Positions 35,174 through 44,467 of a stretch of DNA of 64,000 nucleotides are shown here, in pieces. Position 1 is the first letter of the stretch. Each line of letters opens with the position of its first letter. Origin of the DNA: JAEUMG01 sp963805405 (GTDB taxonomy: Bacteria; Pseudomonadota; Alphaproteobacteria; Rhizobiales; Aestuariivirgaceae). The stretch spans positions 1,674,001 through 1,738,000 of the forward strand of contig CAWDUC010000020.1 in NCBI GenBank assembly GCA_963805405.1. Direction: 5' to 3'. Position numbers and translations under genes: made by a program. The notes under the pieces are model-generated. The model saw only the letters and a program-made list of their open reading frames with translations, did no database searches and was not told the origin of the DNA.

Positions 35174-36173
35174 TCAGGTCCGGCCCTTCACGAGATCGCG
35201 CACGGCGGCAATGATGTCGGGCGTCTGCGGCACCGCCGCCTTCTCCAATACGGGATTGTACGGGATCGGCGATTCGACGCCGCCCAGGCGCACGATCGGC
35301 GCGTCGAGATAATCGAAAGCCTCGCTTTCGGCGATCATCGCGCTGATCTCGGCACCGATGCCCAATGTCTTGACGCCCTCATAGACGCAGACGAGACGGG
35401 ACGTCTTCTTCACGCTTTCGATGACGGTATCCTTGTCGAGCGGCCGCAAGCGTGCGCAGATCGATGACCTCGACCGAAATCCCTTCGCCGGCGAGCGTCT
35501 CCGCCGCTTCGAGCGCGCGGTGCACCATGATCGCGGTGGCGACGATCGTCACGTCGCTGCCCTCGCGACGCACGATCGCCTTGCCGATCGGCACGCGATA
35601 GGGCTCGGCCGGCACCTCGCCCTTCATCTTGTAGAGAAGCTTGTGCTCGAAAACCATGACGGGATCGGGATCGTCGATGGCGGCGAGCAGCAGGCCCTTC
35701 GCATCATAGGGCGTCGCCGGCTGCACGACCTTCAGTCCCGGCACATGCGCAAGCCAGGCTTCGAGCGACTGGCTATGCTGGGCCGCGGCGCCGGTGCCCG
35801 AGCCAGCCGGAAAGCGCATGACCAGCGGCACGGAAACCTTGCCGCCCAGCATGAAGCGGATCTTCGCCGCCTGGTTGACGATCTGCTCCATGGCAAGTGT
35901 GGCGAAATCGGAAAACTGGAACTCGAAAACCGGTCGGCTTCCGGCCAGCGCCGCGCCGACCGCGACGCCGGCTGCGCCGAGCTCGGCGATCGGCGTATCC
36001 ATCACGCGATCTTCGCCAAAGCGATGAACGAGATCGCCCGTCACCTGGAAGGCGCCGCCATAGACGCCGATATCCTCGCCCATCAGGAAAACGCGCTCAT
36101 CGGCTTCCATCGCCTGCGCGAGAGCTTCCTGGATTGCCTGCGCATAGGTCAGTTCACGCACAGCGTCGTTCAT
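35174..36173 (-). CDS. 2-oxoacid/acetoin dehydrogenase E1 beta subunit, one frameshift
   Basis: About 332 residues. MGEDIGVYGGAFQVTGDL and MDTPIAELGAAGVAVGAAL are hallmarks of the TPP-binding beta subunit (Glu in GED). It continues with RFPAGSGTGAAAQHSQSLEA and EHKLLYKMKGEVP. One extra base near 35448, in CTTGCGG, breaks IDLRTLRPLD; the remainder KDTVIESVKKTSRLVCVYEG restores the C-terminal domain. Start overlaps the E1-alpha stop as ATGA. Confidence 0.92.
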
Positions 36174-37203
36174 GCCGCACCCAGGCTCGTATAAACATCG
36201 CGCGTGCCCTGGCGTGGATCGGGGTCGGTACCATTGCGCGCGAATTCGATCGCATCGGCAATCTCGCGCTCGGCACCGGCGCGAATAGCGGCGATCTCCT
36301 CATCCTTGAGAAGTCCGTGCGCCACCAGTTCCGCCTCGAAATGGCCGATCGGATCCTTGCGCCTGCCATTCCTCGATCTCTTCCTTGGTGCGGTAGCGAT
36401 TGCGATCGCTCTTGGAATGGCCGCGAATGCGATAGGTCTTGCATTCGATGAGGCTCGGGCCTTCGCCGCGCCGCGCACGTTCGGTGGCGGCCATGATCGC
36501 TTCCGAAACATCCTCGATGCGGTTTCCATCCACCACCTGGCCCGGCATGTTGTAGGAGCCGGCGCGATCGGCGACGTGAGCCACCGCCATCGAGCGCTCG
36601 GTCGAGACCGACATGCCGTATTTGTTGTTCTCGCAGACGAAGACCACCGGCAGTTTCCAGATCGCCGCCATGTTGAGCGCTTCGTGGAAGGCGCCCTCGT
36701 TGGATGCGCCATCGCCGAAGAAACAGATGGCGACGTCGTCGCGCTTCTGCTTCTTGATGGCGAGTGCGGCACCGACCGCGATCGGAATGCCGCCCGCGAC
36801 GATGCCGTTGGCGCCCAGATTGCCGCCTTCTACATCGGCAATATGCATCGAGCCGCCGCGGCCACGGCAATAGCCCTCTTCCTTGCCGAAGAACTCCGCA
36901 AACATGAGCTTCGGATCGGCGCCCTTGGCGATGCAATGGCCATGGCCGCGATGCGTCGAGGTGATGTAGTCGCTCTTGCGCAGATCCATGCAGGAGCCGA
37001 CGGCGCTCGCCTCCTGGCCGATCGAAAGATGCATCGTGCCGTGGATGAGGCCGCGCATGTAAGCGTCCTCCGCACCTTCCTCGAAGCGGCGGATCAGATA
37101 CATGCGGCGCAGCGCTTCCTTCAGTTCCTGCGGGCGAAAAGCGCTGGTAGAACGGGCGCAGATTGGCGGTGGGCGTCGCGGCGCGGGCGAGCGTGTCGGC
37201 CAT
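36170..37203 (-). CDS. 2-oxoacid/acetoin dehydrogenase E1 alpha subunit, two frameshifts
   Basis: About 343 residues after removing two inserted bases (near 37135 and 36362). The TPP/Mg motif is GDGASNEGAFHEALNMA ending in ENN; other marks are MHLSIGQEASAVG, HRGHGHCIAKGADP and RGRGGSMHIAD. The subunit length and sequence type are those of acetoin:DCPIP oxidoreductase and branched-chain/pyruvate E1 alpha. It begins 3 bp after the SAF-protein stop, which places the complex in that operon. The natural 2-oxo substrate is unknown. Confidence 0.9.
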
Positions 37204-37206
37204 ACT

Positions 37207-38560
37207 CTACTTAGCTCCGTGCAAGAGATCGTCCTGGCGCTTGCTGCAGCGCGACGATGCCGCGAAGCGGCATCGACCTCGACATTGTCGCCGGTCAGAA
37301 GCGCGCCGCGTCGGATTGATTTCTTTACCGTGCCGCCCTCGAGCAATCCGCAAGGCACGCCCCCGGCATTGCGCGCCGCGTCATAGCCCATGATCCAGGC
37401 GCGATAGGTGTATTCGCCGATCGCGTCGAGCTTATCGCCCGGCTTCAGGTCCTTCTTGGCGACGGCGCAGACTTCCGCCGAAGGCCGATCCAGTGGCTGC
37501 ATGTCGGCGGTCCCATAAAGGACAGCGCGCGCGCAGGAGAGCGGCACTTCGAGGCTTGTGAGGTGATAGGGCCGGTAGAACTTGTAGTAGGGCCCTGCCC
37601 CCAGTTTCAGGTCATGCATGCGTTCGCGCAGGCGCGGATGCGCCATTTCGGCGATGACGAAAACGCCGGGCGCCACGCCCTTGCCGATCGAGTAATCGAC
37701 GACGCCTTTTCGCGACAGCACGCCGCCATCGGCCACCGGGCAGAGCACTTTTTCCAGATCGGAGAGGACTGCCGCGGGGCCGTGCATGCCCGGACGATCG
37801 GGCACGAGGCCCGTGGCATTGGCGATTGCCGCCATCTCGACCATGGTCTTCGAGCCGTCGACGAATTCGACCAGCATGCGCGGATTCATGTTCCGGCGCT
37901 TGGCTTCGTCCATATAGGCATCAGGCGTTGCATCGATATTGAGCGGATTGTTCTTGCCCTTGCCGGCGGCGACGATCGGATAGCCGAGGCCGGTGACGAA
38001 ATTGATGAGTTCCATGCAGGAACTCGGCTCATCGCCGGCGCCCAGCGTATAGACGACGCCCAGCTGCTCAGCCTCGTGCTGCAAGATAGGCGCCGATCGT
38101 CACATCGGCCTCGACATTCATCATGACGAGATGCTTGCCGTGCTGCATCGCGAGAAGGCCGATCTCGGCGCCGACGGCGGGCTTGCCGGTCGCGTCGATC
38201 ACCACATCGATCTGCTCATGTGTGCAGACCGTTTGCGCGTCATTGGTGATGGCGATCTTGCCGGCCTGCATGGCTGCGTCAAAGGCCCGCTTGCCGTCGG
38301 CCATGGCAATCCTGTCGTCGAGACCGCCGGCAATGGTCACGCGCCCGCTTGGCCGAATCGAGATTGATATCGGCGATGGCGGCGACCGTGATCCCGGTCA
38401 TCTGAGCGCATTGGGTCACGATATCGGTGCCCATTTCGCCCGAGCCGATCAGTCCGACGCGGATCGGAGGCTTCCCCGCTTCCATCCGCTGCCTGAGATC
38501 GGCGGCGAGTCCCGAGCGGGGCCGAGCTTTTGCCTCGTCCCGATGGGCTGAAACGGCCAT
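37207..38560 (-). CDS. SAF-domain NAD(P)-dependent oxidoreductase (homoserine-dehydrogenase-like), four frameshifts
   Basis: About 450 residues. The N-terminal Rossmann motif VGLIGSGEMGTDIV, then IDVVIDATGKPAVGAEIG, a central catalytic domain (LGAGDEPSSCMELINFV, AAGKGKNNPLNID) and a C-terminal SAF domain (KKDLKPGDKLDAIGEYTY). Single-base insertions near 38350, 38085 (TATCTTGCAG for TATCTGCAG), 37270 and 37242 break the frame. Members are often mislabelled FlgA-like because of the SAF domain; they belong to sugar/polyol catabolic operons. ATG 38560 has a GAGGG ribosome site. First gene of a five-gene operon. Confidence 0.85.
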
Positions 38561-38584
38561 AATCCCTCCCTGATCAACTCTACC

Positions 38585-38674
38585 TTGCGCGATGCGCAAT
38601 ATAGATACTTTTATATCTTTGCCTATTCATATGTAATAGTCTTGAATTGGCCGATTTGAAAGCGCAAATTGCGC
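38585..38674. promoter_or_regulatory. Two mirror-image palindromes in a divergent promoter
   Basis: TTGCGCGATGCGCAA at 38585-38599 and GCGCAAATTGCGC at 38662-38674 use the same half-site (TTGCGC/GCGCAA) in opposite orientations, 62 bp apart. They lie between the SAF/E1/E2/kinase operon and the ABC ATPase gene. A further perfect repeat, GCAACA-N5-TGTTGC, is at 38742-38758. The spacing fits looping by one repressor controlling both directions. Confidence 0.55.
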
Positions 38675-38794
38675 GCACTGGCCCTCTAAGGCGGGCCTGT
38701 CCAAGTGCGTGCCGGCATAAAAAGCGAAACAATTGTATTCGGCAACATAAAGTGTTGCGTTTTAGATCGTGAAGTTCCGAAATGGGGGAGGCCA

Positions 38795-39838
38795 ATGGCG
38801 GATATCAGCCTGCGGGGCATAACCAAATCCTGGGGTTCCTTTGTCGGGGTCGACGCGATCGATCTCGATATCAAGGACAAGGAATTGATGGTGTTTCTCG
38901 GCCCTTCGGGCTGCGGCAAAACCACCACCATGCGGATGATCGCCGGCCTTGAAGACCCGACCGCGGGGGAAATCCGCATCGGCGGCGAGATCGTCAACGA
39001 GATCGATGCGCGCGACCGCGATGTGGCCATGGTGTTCCAGAGCTACGCCCTTTACCCCAACATGACGATCTACGAGAACATCCGGTTTCCGCTGCGCATG
39101 CGCGGAATTCCGAGGACCGACCATGATCGCCTGGTGCGCAAGGCGGCCGAGATGGTGGAACTCGGCGATTTTCTGGAGCGAAAACCGCGGGCCCTGTCAG
39201 GCGGCCAGCGCCAGCGCGCCGCACTTGCCCGCGCCGTGGTGCGCGAGCCGCAAGTCTTTCTGATGGACGAACCCTTGTCCAATCTCGATGCCAAACTGCG
39301 CCTCTCGATGCGCGGCCAGCTCAAGCACATCCAGCGCGCGCTCGAGACGACGACCATTTACGTCACGCATGACCAGATCGAAGCGATGACGCTGGCCGAC
39401 CGGATCGCCGTCATGCACAAGGGCAAGATCCAGCAGCTCGGCACGCCTGACGACGTCTACAACAACCCGAACCACATTTTCGTCGCCGGCTTCATCGGCT
39501 CTCCGCCGATGAACCTCATCAAGGGCAGTCTCAAGGCCGGTGTGTTCACCGGTCCGGACACGCGCATCGCCGGCATAAACAAGGCAGATAGCGCCGATAT
39601 CGTTCTCGGCATCAGGCCCGAGGACATGGAAGTTGTCGCCGCCAGCGATGGTGATCTCGTCTCGAAGCTCTACTCGCTCGAGCCCACGGGCGATGTGACA
39701 CTCGTTACAGCCTGGGCGGGCGAGCAGCTTGTCGTCGCCAAGGGTGTGCGCAATTTCCGGCAGGACGTCGATACGCCGATCTCGTTCCGCTTCCCGCGCG
39801 ACCGGATCTATCTGTTCGATGGCGAAGCGGGGTTGTGA
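38795..39838 (+). CDS. Carbohydrate-type ABC transporter ATP-binding protein (UgpC/MsmX-like)
   Basis: A 347-residue ATPase: Walker A GPSGCGKTTT, Q-loop VFQSYALYPNMTIYENI, signature LSGGQRQRAALARAVVREP, Walker B VFLMDEPLSNLDAKLR, and His switch YVTHDQIEAMT. The C-terminal domain with GSPPMN and VLGIRPEDMEV is typical of sugar and glycerol-phosphate importers. ATG 38795 follows GGGGGAGG. It is convergent with, not in, the operon encoding its likely permeases and binding protein. Confidence 0.94.
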   Translation: MADISLRGITKSWGSFVGVDAIDLDIKDKELMVFLGPSGCGKTTTMRMIAGLEDPTAGEIRIGGEIVNEIDARDRDVAMVFQSYALYPNMTIYENIRFPLRMRGIPRTDHDRLVRKAAEMVELGDFLERKPRALSGGQRQRAALARAVVREPQVFLMDEPLSNLDAKLRLSMRGQLKHIQRALETTTIYVTHDQIEAMTLADRIAVMHKGKIQQLGTPDDVYNNPNHIFVAGFIGSPPMNLIKGSLKAGVFTGPDTRIAGINKADSADIVLGIRPEDMEVVAASDGDLVSKLYSLEPTGDVTLVTAWAGEQLVVAKGVRNFRQDVDTPISFRFPRDRIYLFDGEAGL

Positions 39839-39846
39839 GTTTACCT

Positions 39847-40654
39847 TCAATACATATGCTTGATTTCGGCGAGTTCGCGCGCGAGGCCGCCGGCATCGCG
39901 CCGCGAGATCATTTCCGCCATCGCGCCAAGCCGCGGGCCGATGAGAGCGCCGACGACCGCAAAGAACTGATCCTCATCAAGTTCGTCGGAGGGCTTGCCC
40001 TCTTCGGCGAAGAGCAGCGCTACGCAGGCAATCGCGAAGACAGAAATATTGGCATCGATTTCGGTGCCGGGTGCGCCTACGGACTTGAACTCGCCGGCAC
40101 GCGCGATCGGTGCGGCATCTGCAAGATCGATCAGAGCCAGGGCCAGAAACGCGGTCTTGTCCTCGATCGCTCCCACTTCTGGCGCAACGAGCTTGCGTCG
40201 CGCCGCATCGACACGATGCTCCAACACCAGGAAGGGCGCCCGGCGATAGCGGCGGAGGATATGAATAGCCGCGCGGTAAAAGTAAGTGTTGAACAGTGGA
40301 TTGGCGACGAAGCTGTCGGCGCGGATGGCTTGCGAGACCTCGTTCAGCATGCCGCGGTTGAAGGGCGACGGCAATTTGCGCCATTCGGGCACAACGAGTG
40401 CGATCCAGCAATCGACAGTCCAGGTCATGAACCGGTCGGCCATCGAGGCCAGCTTCGAAACCAATGGACTGAAGAAATAGGTGCGCGGGGCCGGCACTTC
40501 AGGCGCGGTCGACAGGCGCCGTACGGCCCCAATCCTCAGCGCCGGAAAGAAGCCGAACGAAGAACTGGGCGGTGCGCAAGCCATCGCGCGCCCCCGCCGC
40601 CAGGCAGACGGCGTGCGACGCCCAGGTGTCGGAACTCCTCGAAACCATGCTCAT
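39847..40654 (-). CDS. Hypothetical protein at the end of the ABC operon, one frameshift
   Basis: About 268 residues; not recognised. From ATG 40654 (MSMVSRSSDTWASHAVCLAA) the frame runs to a TGA that disappears when one extra T near 40496 is removed (VDRAEVPAPRTYFFSP). The rest is mixed alpha-helical with Asp- and Trp-containing blocks (MADRFMTWTVDCWIALVVPEW, FNTYFYRAAIHILRRYRR, TAFLALALIDLAD) and an acidic C-terminal half. Nine bases after the second permease and the last gene of the operon, so a transport-linked or dehydratase-linked role is likely, though nothing in the sequence specifies it. Confidence 0.6.
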
Positions 40655-40663
40655 GGGATCACT

Positions 40664-41506
40664 TCACCCTTTAACGGCGCCCATCGTCAAGCCGCGCGAC
40701 AGGTGCTTCTGGATCGTAATGACCAATATAAGTACCGGAAAGAACGCCAAAAAGGCGACCATCGAGATGGCATTGTAAATGACGCCGTCTGAACCTCCGG
40801 TAAAGTTGGCGAGTGCAACCGAAAGCGTATAGGCGCTCTGGGTCGAGGCGATCAGCAGGGTAAACAGGAACTCGTTGATCGCGAAAATGACGGCAATGAC
40901 GGCGGCCGTTATGATCCCCGGCAGGCACATCGGGATGATGATCAGAACCAGAATGCTGATATCTGACGCTCCGTCAGTTCGGGCCGCGTCCTCGATCTCG
41001 GACGGAATGTCGAGCATGTAGGAGCGAACGACCCAGGTCACGAGCGACAGGTTCATTGCCGCATAGATCAGCATCAAAGCCCAGACGGTATCGAGCAGAC
41101 CCATATTTCGGAACAGGAAGAAGATCGGGATGGCCACGATGGCCGGCGCCATCATCCGCGTCGAGAGAATGTAGAAGCCGATGTCCTCGCGGAAGCGATA
41201 GCGGTAGCGCGCCAGCGAATAGGCCGCCGGAATGGCGAGGGCCAGATCGATCGCCACGCTGCCGACAATCGAGACCACAGAATTGCGCAAATAGGCGCCC
41301 ATCGGCCAGTCGGTCCAGATCATGTGCCAGGCGTCGAGCGTGAAGCTCGGAATATAAAGCGGGCGCGGCAGGATGATCTCGGTGCGCGGCCGCAAGCCGA
41401 TCGACAGGAACCAGATGATTGGCGCAATGCAGAACAAGCCCCAAGCGATCAGGATCGCATAGCGCAATATCGTGGAAGCCGTCTTCTTCCTTCCCCGCCG
41501 CGCCAT
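40664..41506 (-). CDS. Carbohydrate-type ABC transporter permease (MalG/UgpE-like)
   Basis: A 280-residue inner-membrane permease with six predicted segments (first at YAILIAWGLFCIAPIIWFLS). The ATPase-contact loop is EIEDAARTDGASDISILVLI, followed by PMCLPGIITAAVIAVIFA. Three bases separate it from the preceding permease. Part of the operon headed by the binding protein. Confidence 0.94.
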   Translation of the reverse strand: MARRGRKKTASTILRYAILIAWGLFCIAPIIWFLSIGLRPRTEIILPRPLYIPSFTLDAWHMIWTDWPMGAYLRNSVVSIVGSVAIDLALAIPAAYSLARYRYRFREDIGFYILSTRMMAPAIVAIPIFFLFRNMGLLDTVWALMLIYAAMNLSLVTWVVRSYMLDIPSEIEDAARTDGASDISILVLIIIPMCLPGIITAAVIAVIFAINEFLFTLLIASTQSAYTLSVALANFTGGSDGVIYNAISMVAFLAFFPVLILVITIQKHLSRGLTMGAVKG

Positions 41507-41509
41507 CGC

Positions 41510-42442
41510 CTACTCCCGCGCCGAGCGGAAAAACCGCTTCACGAAGCTTTGTGCAATGACAACCGTCAAAACCAGCATGCAGACGGAAGCCGCCGAGGCA
41601 TAGCCGAAGTCGAAGCGCTTGAAGCCGGTGCGATAGATGAAATAGCTCATCGTCTCGGTGGTGCCGCCAGGCGTGCCCCCGGTGATGATGAAGACGGAGG
41701 TGAACATCGTCACGATGTCGATGCCGCGCAGAACCAACGCCACCGCGATGATCGGTTTCAGCATCGGCAAGGAGACATTCCAGAAGATTTGCGGCCAGCG
41801 CGCGCCATCGAGCTGTGCCGCCTCCTCCAGCTCGGCATCCTGGCTCTGCAATGCCGCCACGAAAATGATGAACAGGAACGGCGTCCACTGCCAGACATCG
41901 GTAATGACCAATGACAAGCGCGCCAGAAAGATGTTGCCGAGAAAATCGAGCGGCCGCTCGATCAATCCGAGCCGCATCAGGATGTCGCTGACGACGCGGC
42001 CGTCATTGAAGGCGAGCTTCCAGATAAACGACACAGCCGAGGGCATGAACAGCATCGGCAGCAGGAAAAGGATTCGCCAACTGCGGATCCACGGATCGCG
42101 ATAGGCCAATGCGGCAAGTCCCAGCGCTATAACGAATTCGAGCGCCAAGGCCGATGAGCCCATGACGAAAGTGTTCCAGAGGCTTCCCCAGAACTCCTGG
42201 TCGGAGAAGAGCTTCTGGTAGTTCTCAAGGCCAATAAATGTCCAGTTGTTGAACTTGACGCGGAACAGGCTCTGATAGATCGCGTAGATGCCGGGATAGA
42301 GGGTTATCCCCAGAAGATAGATCACGGCGGGCGCGACGAGGAGATAAGGCAGCGCCTTGCGCGCCAAGGGGCTGCGCCGCCTGAGACGAGAACGGGCGAC
42401 TTTCGCCGCCCGTCCAGTTTCCGTTGCTATGGCATCCGCCAT
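41510..42442 (-). CDS. Carbohydrate-type ABC transporter permease (MalF/UgpA-like)
   Basis: About 310 residues from ATG 42442 (MADAIATET); six hydrophobic segments beginning at LPYLLVAPAVIYLLGITLYP. Contact loop ELEEAAQLDGARWPQIF. The gene pairs with the MalG-like permease; it follows the binding-protein gene by 17 bp. Confidence 0.94.
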   Translation of the reverse strand: MADAIATETGRAAKVARSRLRRRSPLARKALPYLLVAPAVIYLLGITLYPGIYAIYQSLFRVKFNNWTFIGLENYQKLFSDQEFWGSLWNTFVMGSSALALEFVIALGLAALAYRDPWIRSWRILFLLPMLFMPSAVSFIWKLAFNDGRVVSDILMRLGLIERPLDFLGNIFLARLSLVITDVWQWTPFLFIIFVAALQSQDAELEEAAQLDGARWPQIFWNVSLPMLKPIIAVALVLRGIDIVTMFTSVFIITGGTPGGTTETMSYFIYRTGFKRFDFGYASAASVCMLVLTVVIAQSFVKRFFRSARE

Positions 42443-42459
42443 CACTATCCCTTTGCCGC

Positions 42460-44037
42460 TCAGACCGGCGGTGTCTTGCCCTTGCCCAGCCACATCGCAT
42501 CGGCGACGGTGGCGAAATCGATGGGCGGCTTAGCGGCATAAAAGCCGTTCTTGTCCATGATCTCGCGCCAAGCCTTGGCGCCGGCATCGAGCGCTTCCTT
42601 CGGCGTCGTCTGGCCAACGGCCGCCTTGTTGATCTCGTTGCCGAGCACCTGCTCCATCTCGAACATGCCGGGAAGGCGCGGTGCGCACCAGCAGAAGTCG
42701 AGCTCCGTCGCCCAGACTTCGGCCGGCTGCGAGACCTTGCGCAGATTGGGATTGGTGAGCACCGAGCGATAGCCGGGGGCCACGCCATTGGCGTTGGCTT
42801 CGTTCATCGCCATGATCGATGCGGTGGTGAGGAAGGCGAGCATGAGGAAAGCGCCTTCCGGATTTTTCGAGGTCGACGTCACGACCGAGGTCGAGCCCGC
42901 AATGTTCGGTGGCGCAAAGCGGCCACCCTCAACGCGCGGTTCATAGATCGTCAGCACGTCGCCGACGATCTTGCTTTGATCGGGGCGCGTCGCCTGGGTT
43001 CCCGAATCCTGCCAGGAGATGTTCGAGGCAAGCTGGCCGCCAAGCCAGGCGGCGCGATCTTCGGCCCAGCCCCAGCCGGCAACGCCTTCGGCTGCGTTCT
43101 TCTGCAGCGCGAGGATCGTTTCCAGTGCCTTGATGCCGGGATCGGAATTGAAGACCGGTTCCCACTTGTCGTTGAAGAGGTCCATGCCGTACTGCGCGGC
43201 GATGTGCTCCCAAGTATAGGTGGACCAGAAACCGCGGCCGAGCATCATGCCAACGCCCGACACGCCGCCGCCGACCTTGTTCATTTCGCCCGTAAGCCGG
43301 ACGAGATCTTCGTAGGTCTTGACGGAGTTCTTGGTATCCGGATCGCCGCCGGTCACTTGCTTGAACAGCGACGGACGGAGGTGAACCATCTGGATATCGC
43401 AGTCGAACGGGATGCCATAAAGCCCCCGGCCGCCCCAATAGCCGTAGTTCAATTTGTAGGTGTCGTAGAAATCATCGAGCGGCAGTTTCCACTTGGCCGC
43501 GAAATCATCGAGCTTGTAGAGGAAGCCGGGCTCAGCGAAATCGCCGAGCCATGGCGAGAAGAACTGCAGGGCATCGAAGCTCGCATTACCCGAAATGAAT
43601 TCGGCAACGACCTTGTCGTAAAGCGAATCGTCCGGGATCGGAACGAGTTCGACAGTGATGCCTGAGAGTTCCTGGAAGGGCTTGAGGCCGTCGGCGGCGG
43701 ATTCCGCATCGGCGGCGCCGATTGCGAATTTCACGGTCGTTCCGGCGAAATCCTTGCGGACCGCTTCCCAGTCCACGGTGCGGATCCAGTCTTTCGCGGG
43801 ATCCCACAATTCTTCGTTGTCGCCGAGCTTGTAGAGTTCGCGATAATCCTTCTTCACGTAATTGCCGACATTGATCTTGGCGAGCACGCTCGCCGGATCG
43901 GGCAGAGTTTGCGCGAGGCTGCGGCGCACGTTGAACAGATTGACGCCGCCGACACCGGCGATGGCCGCCGCGCCTGTCGCGGCAGTCGACTTCAACAAGG
44001 ATCTGCGCGTCAGACGCCCAGAATTACTCTTCAGCAT
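42460..44037 (-). CDS. Tat-exported sugar-type ABC solute-binding protein
   Basis: About 525 residues. The signal is of twin-arginine type (LTRRSLLKSTAATGAAAIAG) with a likely cleavage after SLAQ near residue 43. The mature protein is a large family 1 binding protein: GTTVKFAIGAADAESAADGL, ITVELVPIPDDSLYDKVVAE, GNASFDALQFFSPWLGDFAE. ATG 44037 follows AGGGAGG. It heads the operon binding protein-permease-permease-unknown. The divergent SorC regulator and the downstream diol dehydratase suggest a polyol (for example glycerol, propanediol or a glycosylated form) as ligand. Confidence 0.9.
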   Translation of the reverse strand: MLKSNSGRLTRRSLLKSTAATGAAAIAGVGGVNLFNVRRSLAQTLPDPASVLAKINVGNYVKKDYRELYKLGDNEELWDPAKDWIRTVDWEAVRKDFAGTTVKFAIGAADAESAADGLKPFQELSGITVELVPIPDDSLYDKVVAEFISGNASFDALQFFSPWLGDFAEPGFLYKLDDFAAKWKLPLDDFYDTYKLNYGYWGGRGLYGIPFDCDIQMVHLRPSLFKQVTGGDPDTKNSVKTYEDLVRLTGEMNKVGGGVSGVGMMLGRGFWSTYTWEHIAAQYGMDLFNDKWEPVFNSDPGIKALETILALQKNAAEGVAGWGWAEDRAAWLGGQLASNISWQDSGTQATRPDQSKIVGDVLTIYEPRVEGGRFAPPNIAGSTSVVTSTSKNPEGAFLMLAFLTTASIMAMNEANANGVAPGYRSVLTNPNLRKVSQPAEVWATELDFCWCAPRLPGMFEMEQVLGNEINKAAVGQTTPKEALDAGAKAWREIMDKNGFYAAKPPIDFATVADAMWLGKGKTPPV

Positions 44038-44467
44038 CACTTGGTTCCTCCCTGGGATCGGCCTGCGGCGAAGTTTTTGTGCAATGTCAGGCCAGTCAAA
44101 GCACAAGTTATTTCGCGTTTGTCGCTCGGTGTTCTCGGGTTTACGGCAGCATACGACGATCCCGCAATCGGGACAGCTCCCCGCAAAAAGACCCTATCGG
44201 CTATGGATGTCAGCTATAGCCTCCCATTTCCGGCTCTTCGATGGCGTCTTGACGCGCCGTCCGGCATTCCGTTGTCCGAAACAGTACTTAATCTCTTTTC
44301 GGAATGCAAATGTTTCGTATTGCCCTCGGAGGTCTTATGCCGAAAATGCGGCGGTTTCGCCGGCTCATCTCCCCGGCAGCTGCCAGCACCGGCGCATTCG
44401 AGGCCGATAGTGTGTTACAAATGCCCACGGCGTGATATACTTGTAACTTCTCGCACCGAAGGTCCCG
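44038..44467. promoter_or_regulatory. Divergent regulatory region with two inverted repeats
   Basis: Between the binding-protein gene and the SorC gene. GTTACAA (44414-44420) and TTGTAAC (44441-44447) are perfect arms spaced by 20 bp just before the SorC start, and TTGTGC (44077-44082) with GCACAA (44101-44106) lies upstream of the binding protein. They are good candidates for a SorC operator pair; the remaining about 280 bp show no gene I can support. Confidence 0.5.

Noticed and set aside
44108..44467. Short open frames in the SorC-binding protein gap
   Set aside because: They overlap candidate operators and show no family features; treated as regulatory DNA.
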